Source of the DNA: Chitinophaga sp. Ak27 | GTDB lineage: Bacteria > Bacteroidota > Bacteroidia > Chitinophagales > Chitinophagaceae | Assembly (NCBI RefSeq): GCF_012726295.1 | Contig: NZ_JABAOB010000011.1 | Location: forward strand, 124,001 to 188,000 | DNA length: 64,000 nt | Direction of reading: 5' to 3' | In this document: piece after piece, positions 51,536 to 58,900 of the stretch | Position numbering within the stretch: position 1 is the first letter of the stretch | How the letters are laid out: each line of letters starts with the position of its first letter | The notes under the pieces: model-generated | What the model was told of the DNA's origin: nothing | Seen by the model: the letters and a program-made list of their open reading frames with translations, nothing else | The model's database searches: none | Position numbers and translations under genes: made by a program

Positions 51536-52514
51536 TACATCCCATACCACTGATATACACCGTATCTTTTTCGATCCTGCATTGAACATTCAACGTAATT
51601 GAGATAACATCAAAAATAAATTCCTTCGTCTTATTATCGAAAGAACTGCTCATGGTACAGGCTTCCAGTTTTTTATTCTTAAATACCACATGTATACCAT
51701 AGGCTTTTTCCAGCTGCGTAGCTATATCTTTCAGGCTGGCATTAGTAAAGGTAAAGGATGGCAGTCTTGTTCCAACGGCCGGAATGGAATCGGTGATAAA
51801 GCGGTGATGGGCTTTTTCGTAGCTCCCTGCTTGTCCTGATTTCAGGACGATACCGTCTTCGTTTCTATACATTTTTACTGCGCCTGCATTTACCTGCACC
51901 CTGATGTGCTGGCTGTCTTCCCACACCCGAAATACAGTACCCAACACCTGCACCTGGATATCGCCCACACGCACCCTAAACGGTTTAACCGGGTTGGAAG
52001 TTACATCGAAAGTGGCGTTACCGCTCAGTTGTATTTCCCGGGCGGCGCCGGAGAAACCGGGAGTGTAAGCAATAGTACTGCCTGGCTGGATGGTAGCCAG
52101 TGAGTGATCCGGTAATGTATCCTGTAATGTAATATCCTGCGCAGTGCGGGTGATCAGCGCCAGTGGTGGTTGCAGGGCGTTTTTCTTTTGCCAGCCCACA
52201 TACAGGCCGGTGGCGCCCAAGAGCAGGAGCACGGCAGCTGCAATGCTCCAGCGGATGGCTTTTATCCTGCCAGAGGATTTAGCCAGCGCCTGCGTGCGGA
52301 GGGCTGTTAAAGTGATTTGCGGATCAGGAAGTTGCCAGTAAGAGCCGGTATTGGTGCCCTCCCATACTTTCATAGCCTGTTCAAACAGGCGCCGGTTGTC
52401 ATCATCTGCCTTCACCCAATTATCCACAGCCATGGCTTCCTCCGGAGATGCTTCTCCGGAAAGGTACTTAGCCAGTACTTCCTCATCTACTTGTATGTGA
52501 CCGGGACTATTCAT
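51528..52514 (-). CDS. FecR-family anti-sigma factor
   Basis: A 328-residue anti-sigma factor. N-terminal cytosolic region (VDEEVLAKYLSGEASPEEAMAVDNWVKADDDNRRLFEQAM), a membrane helix (WSIAAAVLLLLGATGLYVGW), the periplasmic FecR fold (HSLATIQPGSTIAYTPGFSGAAREIQLSGNATFDV, VQVLGTVFRVWED, VQVNAGAVKMY) and a C-terminal DUF4974-like part (NASLKDIATQLEKAYGIHVVFKN). It lies between the sigma gene (14 nt upstream) and the STN-barrel gene, which overlaps it. Confidence 0.94.
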   Translation of the reverse strand: MNSPGHIQVDEEVLAKYLSGEASPEEAMAVDNWVKADDDNRRLFEQAMKVWEGTNTGSYWQLPDPQITLTALRTQALAKSSGRIKAIRWSIAAAVLLLLGATGLYVGWQKKNALQPPLALITRTAQDITLQDTLPDHSLATIQPGSTIAYTPGFSGAAREIQLSGNATFDVTSNPVKPFRVRVGDIQVQVLGTVFRVWEDSQHIRVQVNAGAVKMYRNEDGIVLKSGQAGSYEKAHHRFITDSIPAVGTRLPSFTFTNASLKDIATQLEKAYGIHVVFKNKKLEACTMSSSFDNKTKEFIFDVISITLNVQCRIEKDTVYISGMGCNE

Positions 52515-52528
52515 TATTAATAATATTG

Positions 52529-53065
52529 TTAGCTATACCAGAGAAAAAAGATGACGAGGCTGATGATCAGGTCCAGTAATTTTTCCCGTAAAATTTTCAA
52601 TGCTTTGCCCATTTGTGCTTCTACCGTTTTTACCGACAGGTTCATCTCCGCTGCGATAGTGGCGTACTTCTTCCCTTCAAACCGGCTCTTAGTAAAGATC
52701 AGCCGGCATTGCGGAGGCAGCGCGGCTACCTGTGACATGATACGTTGACTGATTTCTTTGCTGACCAACTGATTGCTGTCATCTCCGGTTATATTGCTTT
52801 CTGCCGCATAGCGGTCTTTCACTTTGTCGTGCCGTTTTACATTCAGGCAATAATTGTATACGGCTGTGTAGAGATAAGATTTTACAGATTGTTCTTCGTC
52901 GATCGTACTCCTTTTCTCCCATAGTTTCAGGAACACCGCCTGTACGGCGTCTTTTGCCTGGTCGTTGTCTTTCAGGATCGTAAAGGCATAGCGGTGCAGG
53001 CTTTCATAGTAAGTATGAAAGTAGTGTTCTACAAGTGAAACCAGTTTGTCATGACCTTGCTTCAT
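52529..53065 (-). CDS. ECF RNA polymerase sigma factor
   Basis: About 178 residues from MKQGHDKLVSLVEHYF; a TTG six codons upstream is possible but the ATG fits the family. Region 2 reads YHTYYESLHRYAFTILKDNDQAKDAVQAVFLKLWEKR with small changes, and region 4 reads LPPQCRLIFTKSRFEGKKYATIAAEMNLSVKTVEAQMGKALKILR. It heads a three-gene unit with the FecR and STN-barrel genes and has no SusC partner here. Confidence 0.94.
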   Translation of the reverse strand: MKQGHDKLVSLVEHYFHTYYESLHRYAFTILKDNDQAKDAVQAVFLKLWEKRSTIDEEQSVKSYLYTAVYNYCLNVKRHDKVKDRYAAESNITGDDSNQLVSKEISQRIMSQVAALPPQCRLIFTKSRFEGKKYATIAAEMNLSVKTVEAQMGKALKILREKLLDLIISLVIFFLWYS

Positions 53066-53158
53066 TTCCAGTGGCAGATGCAACTCCCTTTGCTGTTATA
53101 CCCTTAATACACCTTAACTGAAAAATCCCCCTATGCCAGTGAAAAATAATTTTGAGAT

Positions 53159-54475
53159 TTATTTTTTAATAAATGCTACCAATGCGGGCATTAGTTCCGG
53201 CGCCAAAGGTAAGGGTGCATTTTTATCCGGTCCAATATTACTGTTGTTTTTCAGGGTATGCGTCATGCCGGGCACCATCAGCAAGGTGGCTGCTGGCTTA
53301 CAGCGGTGCAGGATATCCAACTGCGCGGGGGGCACCTGCACATCAGCCGAACCACCTACCAGCAGTATTGGCGTTTTTACCGGGGCCAGTAAAGCGCAGG
53401 GCACATACTTAAAGGTGCTTTTCCAGAAATTATACAGGGAGGGAGCAAAGAGCATTCCCAGGTCGCGGGGTATGGTGGTGGGATTGTTACCGTTGCTCAG
53501 CGCGGTCAAGATATTATCCAGCTGTTGATTCAGCGAATCACTCAGGCGTGGCTTTAACTGCATGGTCAGCAGTTTGCTCATGGGTTCTCCCGGGGGACAG
53601 AGCAGTATCAGCCGGTGCAGCTTTCTTTCCCCGGCCACCTTGCTGCCTATAAGGCAGCCTTCACTATGCCCCATAACGGTAACGCCGGTAAACCGTTTGT
53701 CTTGCTGGAGGTGATCTACCCAGGCGATGGCATCGGTGGTAAATTCGTTGAGCGTTGTTTGATCTATAGGAATAGAGAATCCCTGGCTTTCTCCCACTCT
53801 GCGTTTGTCGTAACGCAGGGAGGCAATGCCGCTGGCGGCAAGGCCTGCAGCCATTTGCTGGTAGGAGGCGCTGTTGGGCAACGGCAGCATCACATTGTTT
53901 CCATTACGGTCGGTGGGACCAGATCCGGCGATGATCAATACTACAGGTGCGGTTGTTTTTCCCGGGGGCAGCGTCAGCGTGCCATAGAGCGTACCACCGT
54001 CTTTCGTGGTAATGGAATCAGCGCTTTCATTGGATTGCAATATAGGCGCATTAGTCCGGGCTTCTTCTATAAAAAATCCCGTTATCTTGTGCTGCTGGCT
54101 CAATGCCACTTTAAAGAGGATATGCCCCCGGGCAAAGGTATTGGCAGCGAGTATCACGTGCATACGGTCGGCCGGAATTGTTTGCTGGTTGGTGAATGCC
54201 TCCCACTTGCCGTAGGCCAGCTCCAGTTGTTGCCAGGTGCTGCTAAGCAATGCGGCGGTCAGCTTGTCCTTCACCGCTGGATCTACCGCCTCCCGGGCAG
54301 CCTCCCAGTTACCTTTACCGAGTTGTTCAAAGAAAAGGCTCACCACACTGTCTTTTTGCTGTTGGGCACGTGAAGCTGCAAAGGAAGAAAGGTGCAAAGG
54401 AGTAGTTTGATGTATATAAGATGCTGTCGCCATTTGGCTGCAGCTTATAATCATTAAGATGAATAAACGTTTCAT
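53159..54475 (-). CDS. secreted alpha/beta-hydrolase with N-terminal DUF3887-like domain
   Basis: A 438-residue exported hydrolase. Signal peptide (MKRLFILMIISCSQMATA), then a small alpha+beta domain of DUF3887 type (VVSLFFEQLGKGNWEAAREAVDPAVKDKL), then the hydrolase domain with the oxyanion loop IIAGSGPTDRNGNN, YDKRRVGESQG, nucleophile elbow GHSEG, acid GGSADVQVP and C-terminal His in GMTHTLK. It is likely an esterase or acyl-transferring enzyme. It starts 4 nt after the SdpI-family gene, as the third gene of the ArsR-SdpI operon. Confidence 0.9.
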   Translation of the reverse strand: MKRLFILMIISCSQMATASYIHQTTPLHLSSFAASRAQQQKDSVVSLFFEQLGKGNWEAAREAVDPAVKDKLTAALLSSTWQQLELAYGKWEAFTNQQTIPADRMHVILAANTFARGHILFKVALSQQHKITGFFIEEARTNAPILQSNESADSITTKDGGTLYGTLTLPPGKTTAPVVLIIAGSGPTDRNGNNVMLPLPNSASYQQMAAGLAASGIASLRYDKRRVGESQGFSIPIDQTTLNEFTTDAIAWVDHLQQDKRFTGVTVMGHSEGCLIGSKVAGERKLHRLILLCPPGEPMSKLLTMQLKPRLSDSLNQQLDNILTALSNGNNPTTIPRDLGMLFAPSLYNFWKSTFKYVPCALLAPVKTPILLVGGSADVQVPPAQLDILHRCKPAATLLMVPGMTHTLKNNSNIGPDKNAPLPLAPELMPALVAFIKK

Positions 54476-54479
54476 AGTA

Positions 54480-55370
54480 TCAGGCTTGATGAATTAATTT
54501 TCTGTAGAGGGCAAAAGAGTATATGCTTGGTATCAGCGTGGTAATGGCCAGGACAGCCAGCATGATGTAACGCGACTGATAACCGGTAGTTGCCAAGGTA
54601 GCGATAAAACCCAGGGTACCGAACACGAAAAACAGGATGCCTCCCAAACGATGTGTTTTCCGCCATACCGTATCGTTCCTCAACGTCCAGGGCGTGCGGA
54701 TGCCCAGGTAGCGGTTGGGGCGCACGTTATACAGGAGGTTGCCGGTAATAGCAAGAAACACCAGGACAAACTGTGCTATCATTCTTTCGGGGTTGACGTG
54801 CATACCGGCCAGCAGTATACAAAGGGGGCCGATAGCAGTTACCACATGTGTGCTCGCCCAGATGACCACATAAGATTTACGTGCCAGTGGTTTTTCATCG
54901 GCATATTTATACATGATGGCGTATACCCGGTAAATAAAAATATTCAATAGCACCAGCAACCCGGCGCCGCCCATGTAAGCCAGCATGGAAGAGCTTCCGG
55001 CAGATAATTTACCGGCGCCTACCAGCATTTCATAAATCGGGATACCCGTAAACAAGAGCACCAGTGCCACTTTCATAATATATAAAGTAGGAGCGATAGC
55101 TCTGATTTGCCGGGGTGCCTCCCTTTTTTGCGTATTTATAAACGTGGGGATGCTCATTGCGGCATATACAATGAGGCTGCCAATCAGCATGGCGCATATG
55201 CTTCTCAATGGCGACATGTAGGCATTGGCGATCCACTTTCCTTCTGCGCCAATCGTGTAGTGCGATGGCAATGTAGGCGGCAGTTGGCTCCGCAGGCATA
55301 GGTATGCCACGAAGGGCGCGCCCATGACGGCTAGTAGCGGGACATCCCTCAACCATTTATTTTCCTTCAT
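54480..55370 (-). CDS. SdpI/DUF1648-family membrane protein
   Basis: A 296-residue protein with about seven or eight membrane segments. The N-terminal DUF1648 signature is LPPTLPSHYTIGAEGKWIANAY, and the C-terminal SdpI part has NVRPNRYLGIRTPWTLRNDTVWRKTHRLGG. SdpI of Bacillus subtilis gives immunity to the SdpC toxin and holds the repressor SdpR. Its coding region overlaps the ArsR gene end by 14 bp, which fits that arrangement. The toxin is not encoded here. Confidence 0.92.
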   Translation of the reverse strand: MKENKWLRDVPLLAVMGAPFVAYLCLRSQLPPTLPSHYTIGAEGKWIANAYMSPLRSICAMLIGSLIVYAAMSIPTFINTQKREAPRQIRAIAPTLYIMKVALVLLFTGIPIYEMLVGAGKLSAGSSSMLAYMGGAGLLVLLNIFIYRVYAIMYKYADEKPLARKSYVVIWASTHVVTAIGPLCILLAGMHVNPERMIAQFVLVFLAITGNLLYNVRPNRYLGIRTPWTLRNDTVWRKTHRLGGILFFVFGTLGFIATLATTGYQSRYIMLAVLAITTLIPSIYSFALYRKLIHQA

Positions 55371-55659
55371 AGCGGGGTGTTATTTTCTTTTTGAGAGGTA
55401 AGGTATTGGCGGTAAACTGCAGCATCCACTTTAATAATTCGTCCATTACCGTAGTGTTGAGGGAATAAAACACAAACTGCCCCTTTTTCACGCTGGTCAA
55501 TAGTTCCGCCTGTTTCAGCAAATCCAGGTGATGCGAAATGGTAGGTTTGGAGAAATTAAAGTGGTCGGCAATCTGTCCCGCCGTCATGTCTTCCCGTTTC
55601 AGCAGCTCCAGGATATCCCGGCGGGTTTTATCGTTGAGTGCTTTGAAAACGTTGTTCAT
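55357..55659 (-). CDS. ArsR-family repressor (SdpR-like)
   Basis: About 100 residues from MNNVFKALNDKTRRDILELL; the frame extends 20 codons upstream through the operator. The winged helix (MTAGQIADHFNFSKPTISHHLDLLKQAELLTSVKKGQFVFYSL) matches the SdpR-like branch, without metal-binding cysteines. It leads the operon with the SdpI-type gene and a hydrolase gene. A dyad in its promoter suggests autorepression that the SdpI protein relieves. Confidence 0.92.
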   Translation of the reverse strand: MNNVFKALNDKTRRDILELLKREDMTAGQIADHFNFSKPTISHHLDLLKQAELLTSVKKGQFVFYSLNTTVMDELLKWMLQFTANTLPLKKKITPRYEGK

Positions 55660-55668
55660 TAGATATAT

Positions 55669-55688
55669 ATTTAGACAACTATCTAAAT
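55669..55688 (-). promoter_or_regulatory. ArsR operator
   Basis: ATTTAGA-TAGTTG-TCTAAAT (minus strand) is a perfect 7-bp dyad with a 6-nt spacer, 10 nt upstream of the ArsR ATG. A TTTG lies just upstream of the dyad on the minus strand and a TATATATC sequence just downstream, so the operator sits where the promoter spacer should be. Confidence 0.75.
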
Positions 55689-56222
55689 ACAAAAATAGGT
55701 AAACGGGGGTAATCCGCAAAATATTTCAGAAATATGTCCTTACGCAGGGGTATAAAAAGCGTCATCCTCTTAGTGGAAGGCGCTGGAAATAACCGGGGTT
55801 ACGGGCGTATCTTCCCAGGACATTAACCGCCGTGGAGCAACCAAAAAACAGTATAAATATTCAAAGGAATATATTTTTGTTTCTCCCAATATAAATACCC
55901 TACATTATCGTATATATGTTATTGTTATCCGGGTGCAACCATGGACTAAAATTTATGTAAACGCTATAAATACGTATTAATCAGAACGATACTTTCAATA
56001 TCACCAGCCTTTTATCGCTGTTCGGCGGCATGATGCGGGGAAAGGATAAAATTCCATACGGGTTTAAAAAAAATCCCGAAATTTTTTGAGGTAGATAAAA
56101 AACCGGCATGATTTTACAGACTGAAGCGTCGTATTAAAAAATAAACAACATACAATGGCGTGATGGCCAGTTGAAAAAAGATACTTAACTTAAGAATTAT
56201 TATTTCATTACTAAAACACAGT
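55689..56222. other. 534-bp intergenic region upstream of the BON genes
   Basis: No gene is supported. It contains a small A/T-rich hairpin (AATATTC-AAAG-GAATATATT, near 55855-55875) and otherwise A/T-rich sequence, including probable promoters for the divergent ArsR operon and BON genes. Confidence 0.4.
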
Positions 56223-56720
56223 ATGACTATGAAAATGAAACACCTGACCTCACTCGCCCTTGCTGCAGGACTTATGTTTATGATTTCCTGTAAATCAAAA
56301 CCTAAAGATGCGGACATCAAAGCTGCGGTAGTAGCGGCTTTACAGTCGAGTCCCGGCGTTAGCGCTGATGTAAAAGATGGTGTAGTTACGCTTACGGGAA
56401 CCGTTGCCAATGAAGCGGACAAAGATGCGGCAGAAAATACCGCCAAAGTAACAGCTGGGGTAAAAAGCGTAGTAGACAACATTACAGTAACGCCTCCACC
56501 ACCTCCTACTCCGGCAGCACCTGTTGCCACTGCTGATGATGCGCTGAAGACTTCAGTAGCAGATATCGTAAAAGATTTCCCTGGTATTACTGCAGATGTA
56601 AAAGACGGTGTTATTACCATTACCGGAGAAGCAAAAGCAGATCGCTGGAAAAAACTGAAAATGGCATTAGATGCGCTGAAGCCTAAGAAAGTTGATGCTT
56701 CCGGTTTGAAAGTAAAATAA
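56223..56720 (+). CDS. BON-domain lipoprotein
   Basis: A 165-residue lipoprotein. The signal ends in a lipobox (FMISC, about residue 22). Two BON domains follow: first DIKAAVVAALQSSPGVSADVKDGVVTLTGTVANEADKDAAENTAKVTAGVKSVVDNI, then DALKTSVADIVKDFPGITADVKDGVITITGEA, separated by a Pro-rich linker. BON domains bind phospholipids and help keep the outer membrane intact under osmotic stress. The next gene, 24 nt downstream, encodes a BON/SH3-like partner. Confidence 0.9.
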   Translation: MTMKMKHLTSLALAAGLMFMISCKSKPKDADIKAAVVAALQSSPGVSADVKDGVVTLTGTVANEADKDAAENTAKVTAGVKSVVDNITVTPPPPPTPAAPVATADDALKTSVADIVKDFPGITADVKDGVITITGEAKADRWKKLKMALDALKPKKVDASGLKVK

Positions 56721-56744
56721 TTTCCACCCCTAAATTTATTAATC

Positions 56745-57167
56745 ATGGCATTACAGGATAAATACAAAGAGCTGATTGATGCAGCTAAATCCTCCGGTAC
56801 TACCAATCTACAGGTAGCTGAACAGGATGGCGTATTACATATTGATGGCGAAGCACCCAGCGGCGCTGTAAAAGACCAGCTGTGGGACATCTACGGCAAG
56901 ATCGATCCAAATTTCCTGGCCGGCGACGTAGTTATGAACATCAATGTAGCAACAGCAGTAGCGGGCGCTAAACTGACGGTAACTACCGACTCTACCAACC
57001 TTAATATCCGTAAGGGTCCAGGCACTGATCAGCCGATTGTAGGTAAAGCTGCACACAATGAAGTGGTTTCACTGATCAGCAAACAAAGTGATCAGTGGTG
57101 GTTAATCCGTACTGATGGCGGAGCAGAAGGGTATGCCTATGCGCAATACCTGACGCCTGTTGAGTAA
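56745..57167 (+). CDS. BON-like/SH3-domain protein without signal peptide
   Basis: A 140-residue protein. Residues 1-70 (DKYKELIDAAKSSGTTNLQVAEQDGVLHIDGEAPSGAVKDQLWDIYGKI) resemble a BON or LysM-like fold; the C-terminal 60 residues are a bacterial SH3 domain (TDSTNLNIRKGPGTDQPIVGKAAHNEVVSLISKQSDQWWLIRTDGGAEGYAYAQYL). There is no export signal, although SH3b domains are usually periplasmic. It follows the BON lipoprotein by 24 nt, in the same operon, and ends at a strong terminator. Confidence 0.82.
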   Translation: MALQDKYKELIDAAKSSGTTNLQVAEQDGVLHIDGEAPSGAVKDQLWDIYGKIDPNFLAGDVVMNINVATAVAGAKLTVTTDSTNLNIRKGPGTDQPIVGKAAHNEVVSLISKQSDQWWLIRTDGGAEGYAYAQYLTPVE

Positions 57168-57186
57168 GCACGAGTAAAGAGATCAT

Positions 57187-57222
57187 AAAAAAAGAGGTTG
57201 TACGGGGTACAACCTCTTTTTT
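57187..57222 (+). terminator. terminator of the BON operon
   Basis: AAAAAAAGAGGTTGTAC pairs with GTACAACCTCTTTTTT around a short G-rich loop. Confidence 0.93.
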
Positions 57223-57261
57223 ATGGGATGATGACCTAACGGGCAGGAATACACGAATCCA

Positions 57262-57690
57262 TCATGGTTGTACATATTTCAGTCCCGCGGGTATCATGGT
57301 TTTGCTTTTGTTATAAATATCTACGAACAGGGTAATCGTATCTTTTGAAGTGGCGGTTACGAAAACATATTTATCCAGTATGCCGGGTTTGGCTACGCCA
57401 AACCGCTCGCTGAGAGCGGTGGCGGAACGTCCGGGAGCCGGTACCGAGGAGCGTTTTATCAGCACCAGCGCCTGGTTATCTGCGGTCACTAGTCCGGCCA
57501 GGTAATCCATTGTATGGAGGATGCTTTTCTCCACATTACCTTTCTTAAGTTTTACAGGATTGGCCGCAGTATAACCATAAGAACTGTCATTGGCAGCAGG
57601 CAGCGAAGCAATCTCCTTCTGCGCAGCAGCATTACCCATCCGGGTAGTCAATAACAATACACATGAAATTTTCCTAAAGTGGCGTATCAT
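57262..57690 (-). CDS. secreted hypothetical protein
   Basis: A 142-residue protein with an N-terminal signal (ISCVLLLTTRMGNAAAQ). The mature part has no known motif (YTAANPVKLKKGNVEKSILHTMDYLAGLVTADNQALVLIKRSSVPAP, KYVFVTATSKDTITLFVDIYNK). I do not recognise the family. Confidence 0.7.
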   Translation of the reverse strand: MIRHFRKISCVLLLTTRMGNAAAQKEIASLPAANDSSYGYTAANPVKLKKGNVEKSILHTMDYLAGLVTADNQALVLIKRSSVPAPGRSATALSERFGVAKPGILDKYVFVTATSKDTITLFVDIYNKSKTMIPAGLKYVQP

Positions 57691-57932
57691 ATATTTGAGG
57701 GTTTATCAGGATTTCTACTAGCTAAACATCACAGGATCATAATGGAATTTCAGGGATCAACTTATTAAAGATAGCATAAAAAATAACACTGCCAGCGCTG
57801 GATAACATTTGCCGTTGATCATTATTTTTTGAAACCCACGTAATATGTATTACACACTACCATTAAATGCATATATCTTTGTATAACATCAAACATCCAT
57901 TTACATGGCATCTACAGCTAAAAATTCATATT

Positions 57933-58859
57933 ATGCTCAAACACATTAAATTATTTACGATTATAACAGGTACACTATTCCTGCAAGCGACAGGCGCCCG
58001 GGGACAGGCAACAACGGCGCTTTATAGGACTTTGAAAGCGAAGGACAGCCTGTTGTTTGATATTGCCTTCCACAGTTGTGATGTGCAACGGCTACACGAA
58101 GTCTTCGCCCCGGACTTTGTATTCTACCATGACAATGGGTCTGATGGCCCTACCGGAACACAGTCGCTGGCTAGTTTTATTGAAAACATCCAGCACCGCT
58201 GTACGAGTCATACGCCAGAGATGCGGCGTGAAATTGCTGGTAACAGCCTGCAGGTGATCCCGGTCAACCATCAGGAGGCAATACAAACCGGAATACAACG
58301 GCTATACGTACTAATGGAACAGGGAGGAGAACGGCTGGTGGAGGAATCTAAATTTACACGCAATTGGAAAAGAGAGGGCAACGACTGGAAGATGGTAAGT
58401 GAGCTGGACTATGCGGTAAAAACCAGTTTTCCTGATGCCGGCCAGCCCCGTTATGCTCCTAATCCCTATGTACCCTCTGCTGAACCATTATATGACGTGA
58501 TTGCGCGGCAAGACAGCCTGTTCTTCCATGCTTACAACAACTGTGATATGGAAACGATGACCAATACATTTAGCGACAGTCTGGAATTTTATCATGACCA
58601 AACAGGCTTGAGTGCTTCCAAAAAAGATGTACTGGAGTCTACCCATAAAAATATCTGTGGTAAGGTAAGCCGGGAACTGGTGCCTGGCAGCCTGGAAGTA
58701 TACCCGATTCACGGGTATGGCGCGGTGGAGATAGCCTACCACCGGTTTCATAACAATCAGCAGCCAGTGGGTACGCCTTCAAAAGCCAGTAAGTTTATTG
58801 TGCTCTGGAAAAATACGGATGGTCATTGGCAGATCTCCCGGGTTATCAGTTTGCACTAA
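57933..58859 (+). CDS. secreted protein with two NTF2/DUF4440-like domains
   Basis: About 308 residues from MLKHIKLFTIITGTLFLQATGARGQ (signal peptide). Two similar ~130-residue units follow: KAKDSLLFDIAFHSCDVQRLHEVFAPDFVFYHDNG and, later, ARQDSLFFHAYNNCDMETMTNTFSDSLEFYHDQTG. Each has the helix-then-strands order of nuclear-transport-factor-2-like folds (DUF4440). It looks like an internal duplication within one secreted protein. The ligand is unknown. Confidence 0.85.
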   Translation: MLKHIKLFTIITGTLFLQATGARGQATTALYRTLKAKDSLLFDIAFHSCDVQRLHEVFAPDFVFYHDNGSDGPTGTQSLASFIENIQHRCTSHTPEMRREIAGNSLQVIPVNHQEAIQTGIQRLYVLMEQGGERLVEESKFTRNWKREGNDWKMVSELDYAVKTSFPDAGQPRYAPNPYVPSAEPLYDVIARQDSLFFHAYNNCDMETMTNTFSDSLEFYHDQTGLSASKKDVLESTHKNICGKVSRELVPGSLEVYPIHGYGAVEIAYHRFHNNQQPVGTPSKASKFIVLWKNTDGHWQISRVISLH

Positions 58860-58868
58860 TACCTGTTT

Positions 58869-58893
58869 CCGGCGCCGGCAATGCCGGCGCCGG
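58869..58893. terminator. GC-rich hairpin between convergent genes
   Basis: CCGGCGCCGGC pairs with GCCGGCGCCGG around AAT. There is no T tract, so it may be a terminator or an RNA-stabilising stem between the convergent genes. Confidence 0.6.
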
Positions 58894-58900
58894 GGAATGA

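Noticed and set aside
56114..56890. 258-codon minus-strand frame across the BON genes
   Set aside because: It is antisense to two clear plus-strand genes and has a low-complexity Ala/Ser/Val-rich peptide typical of shadow frames.
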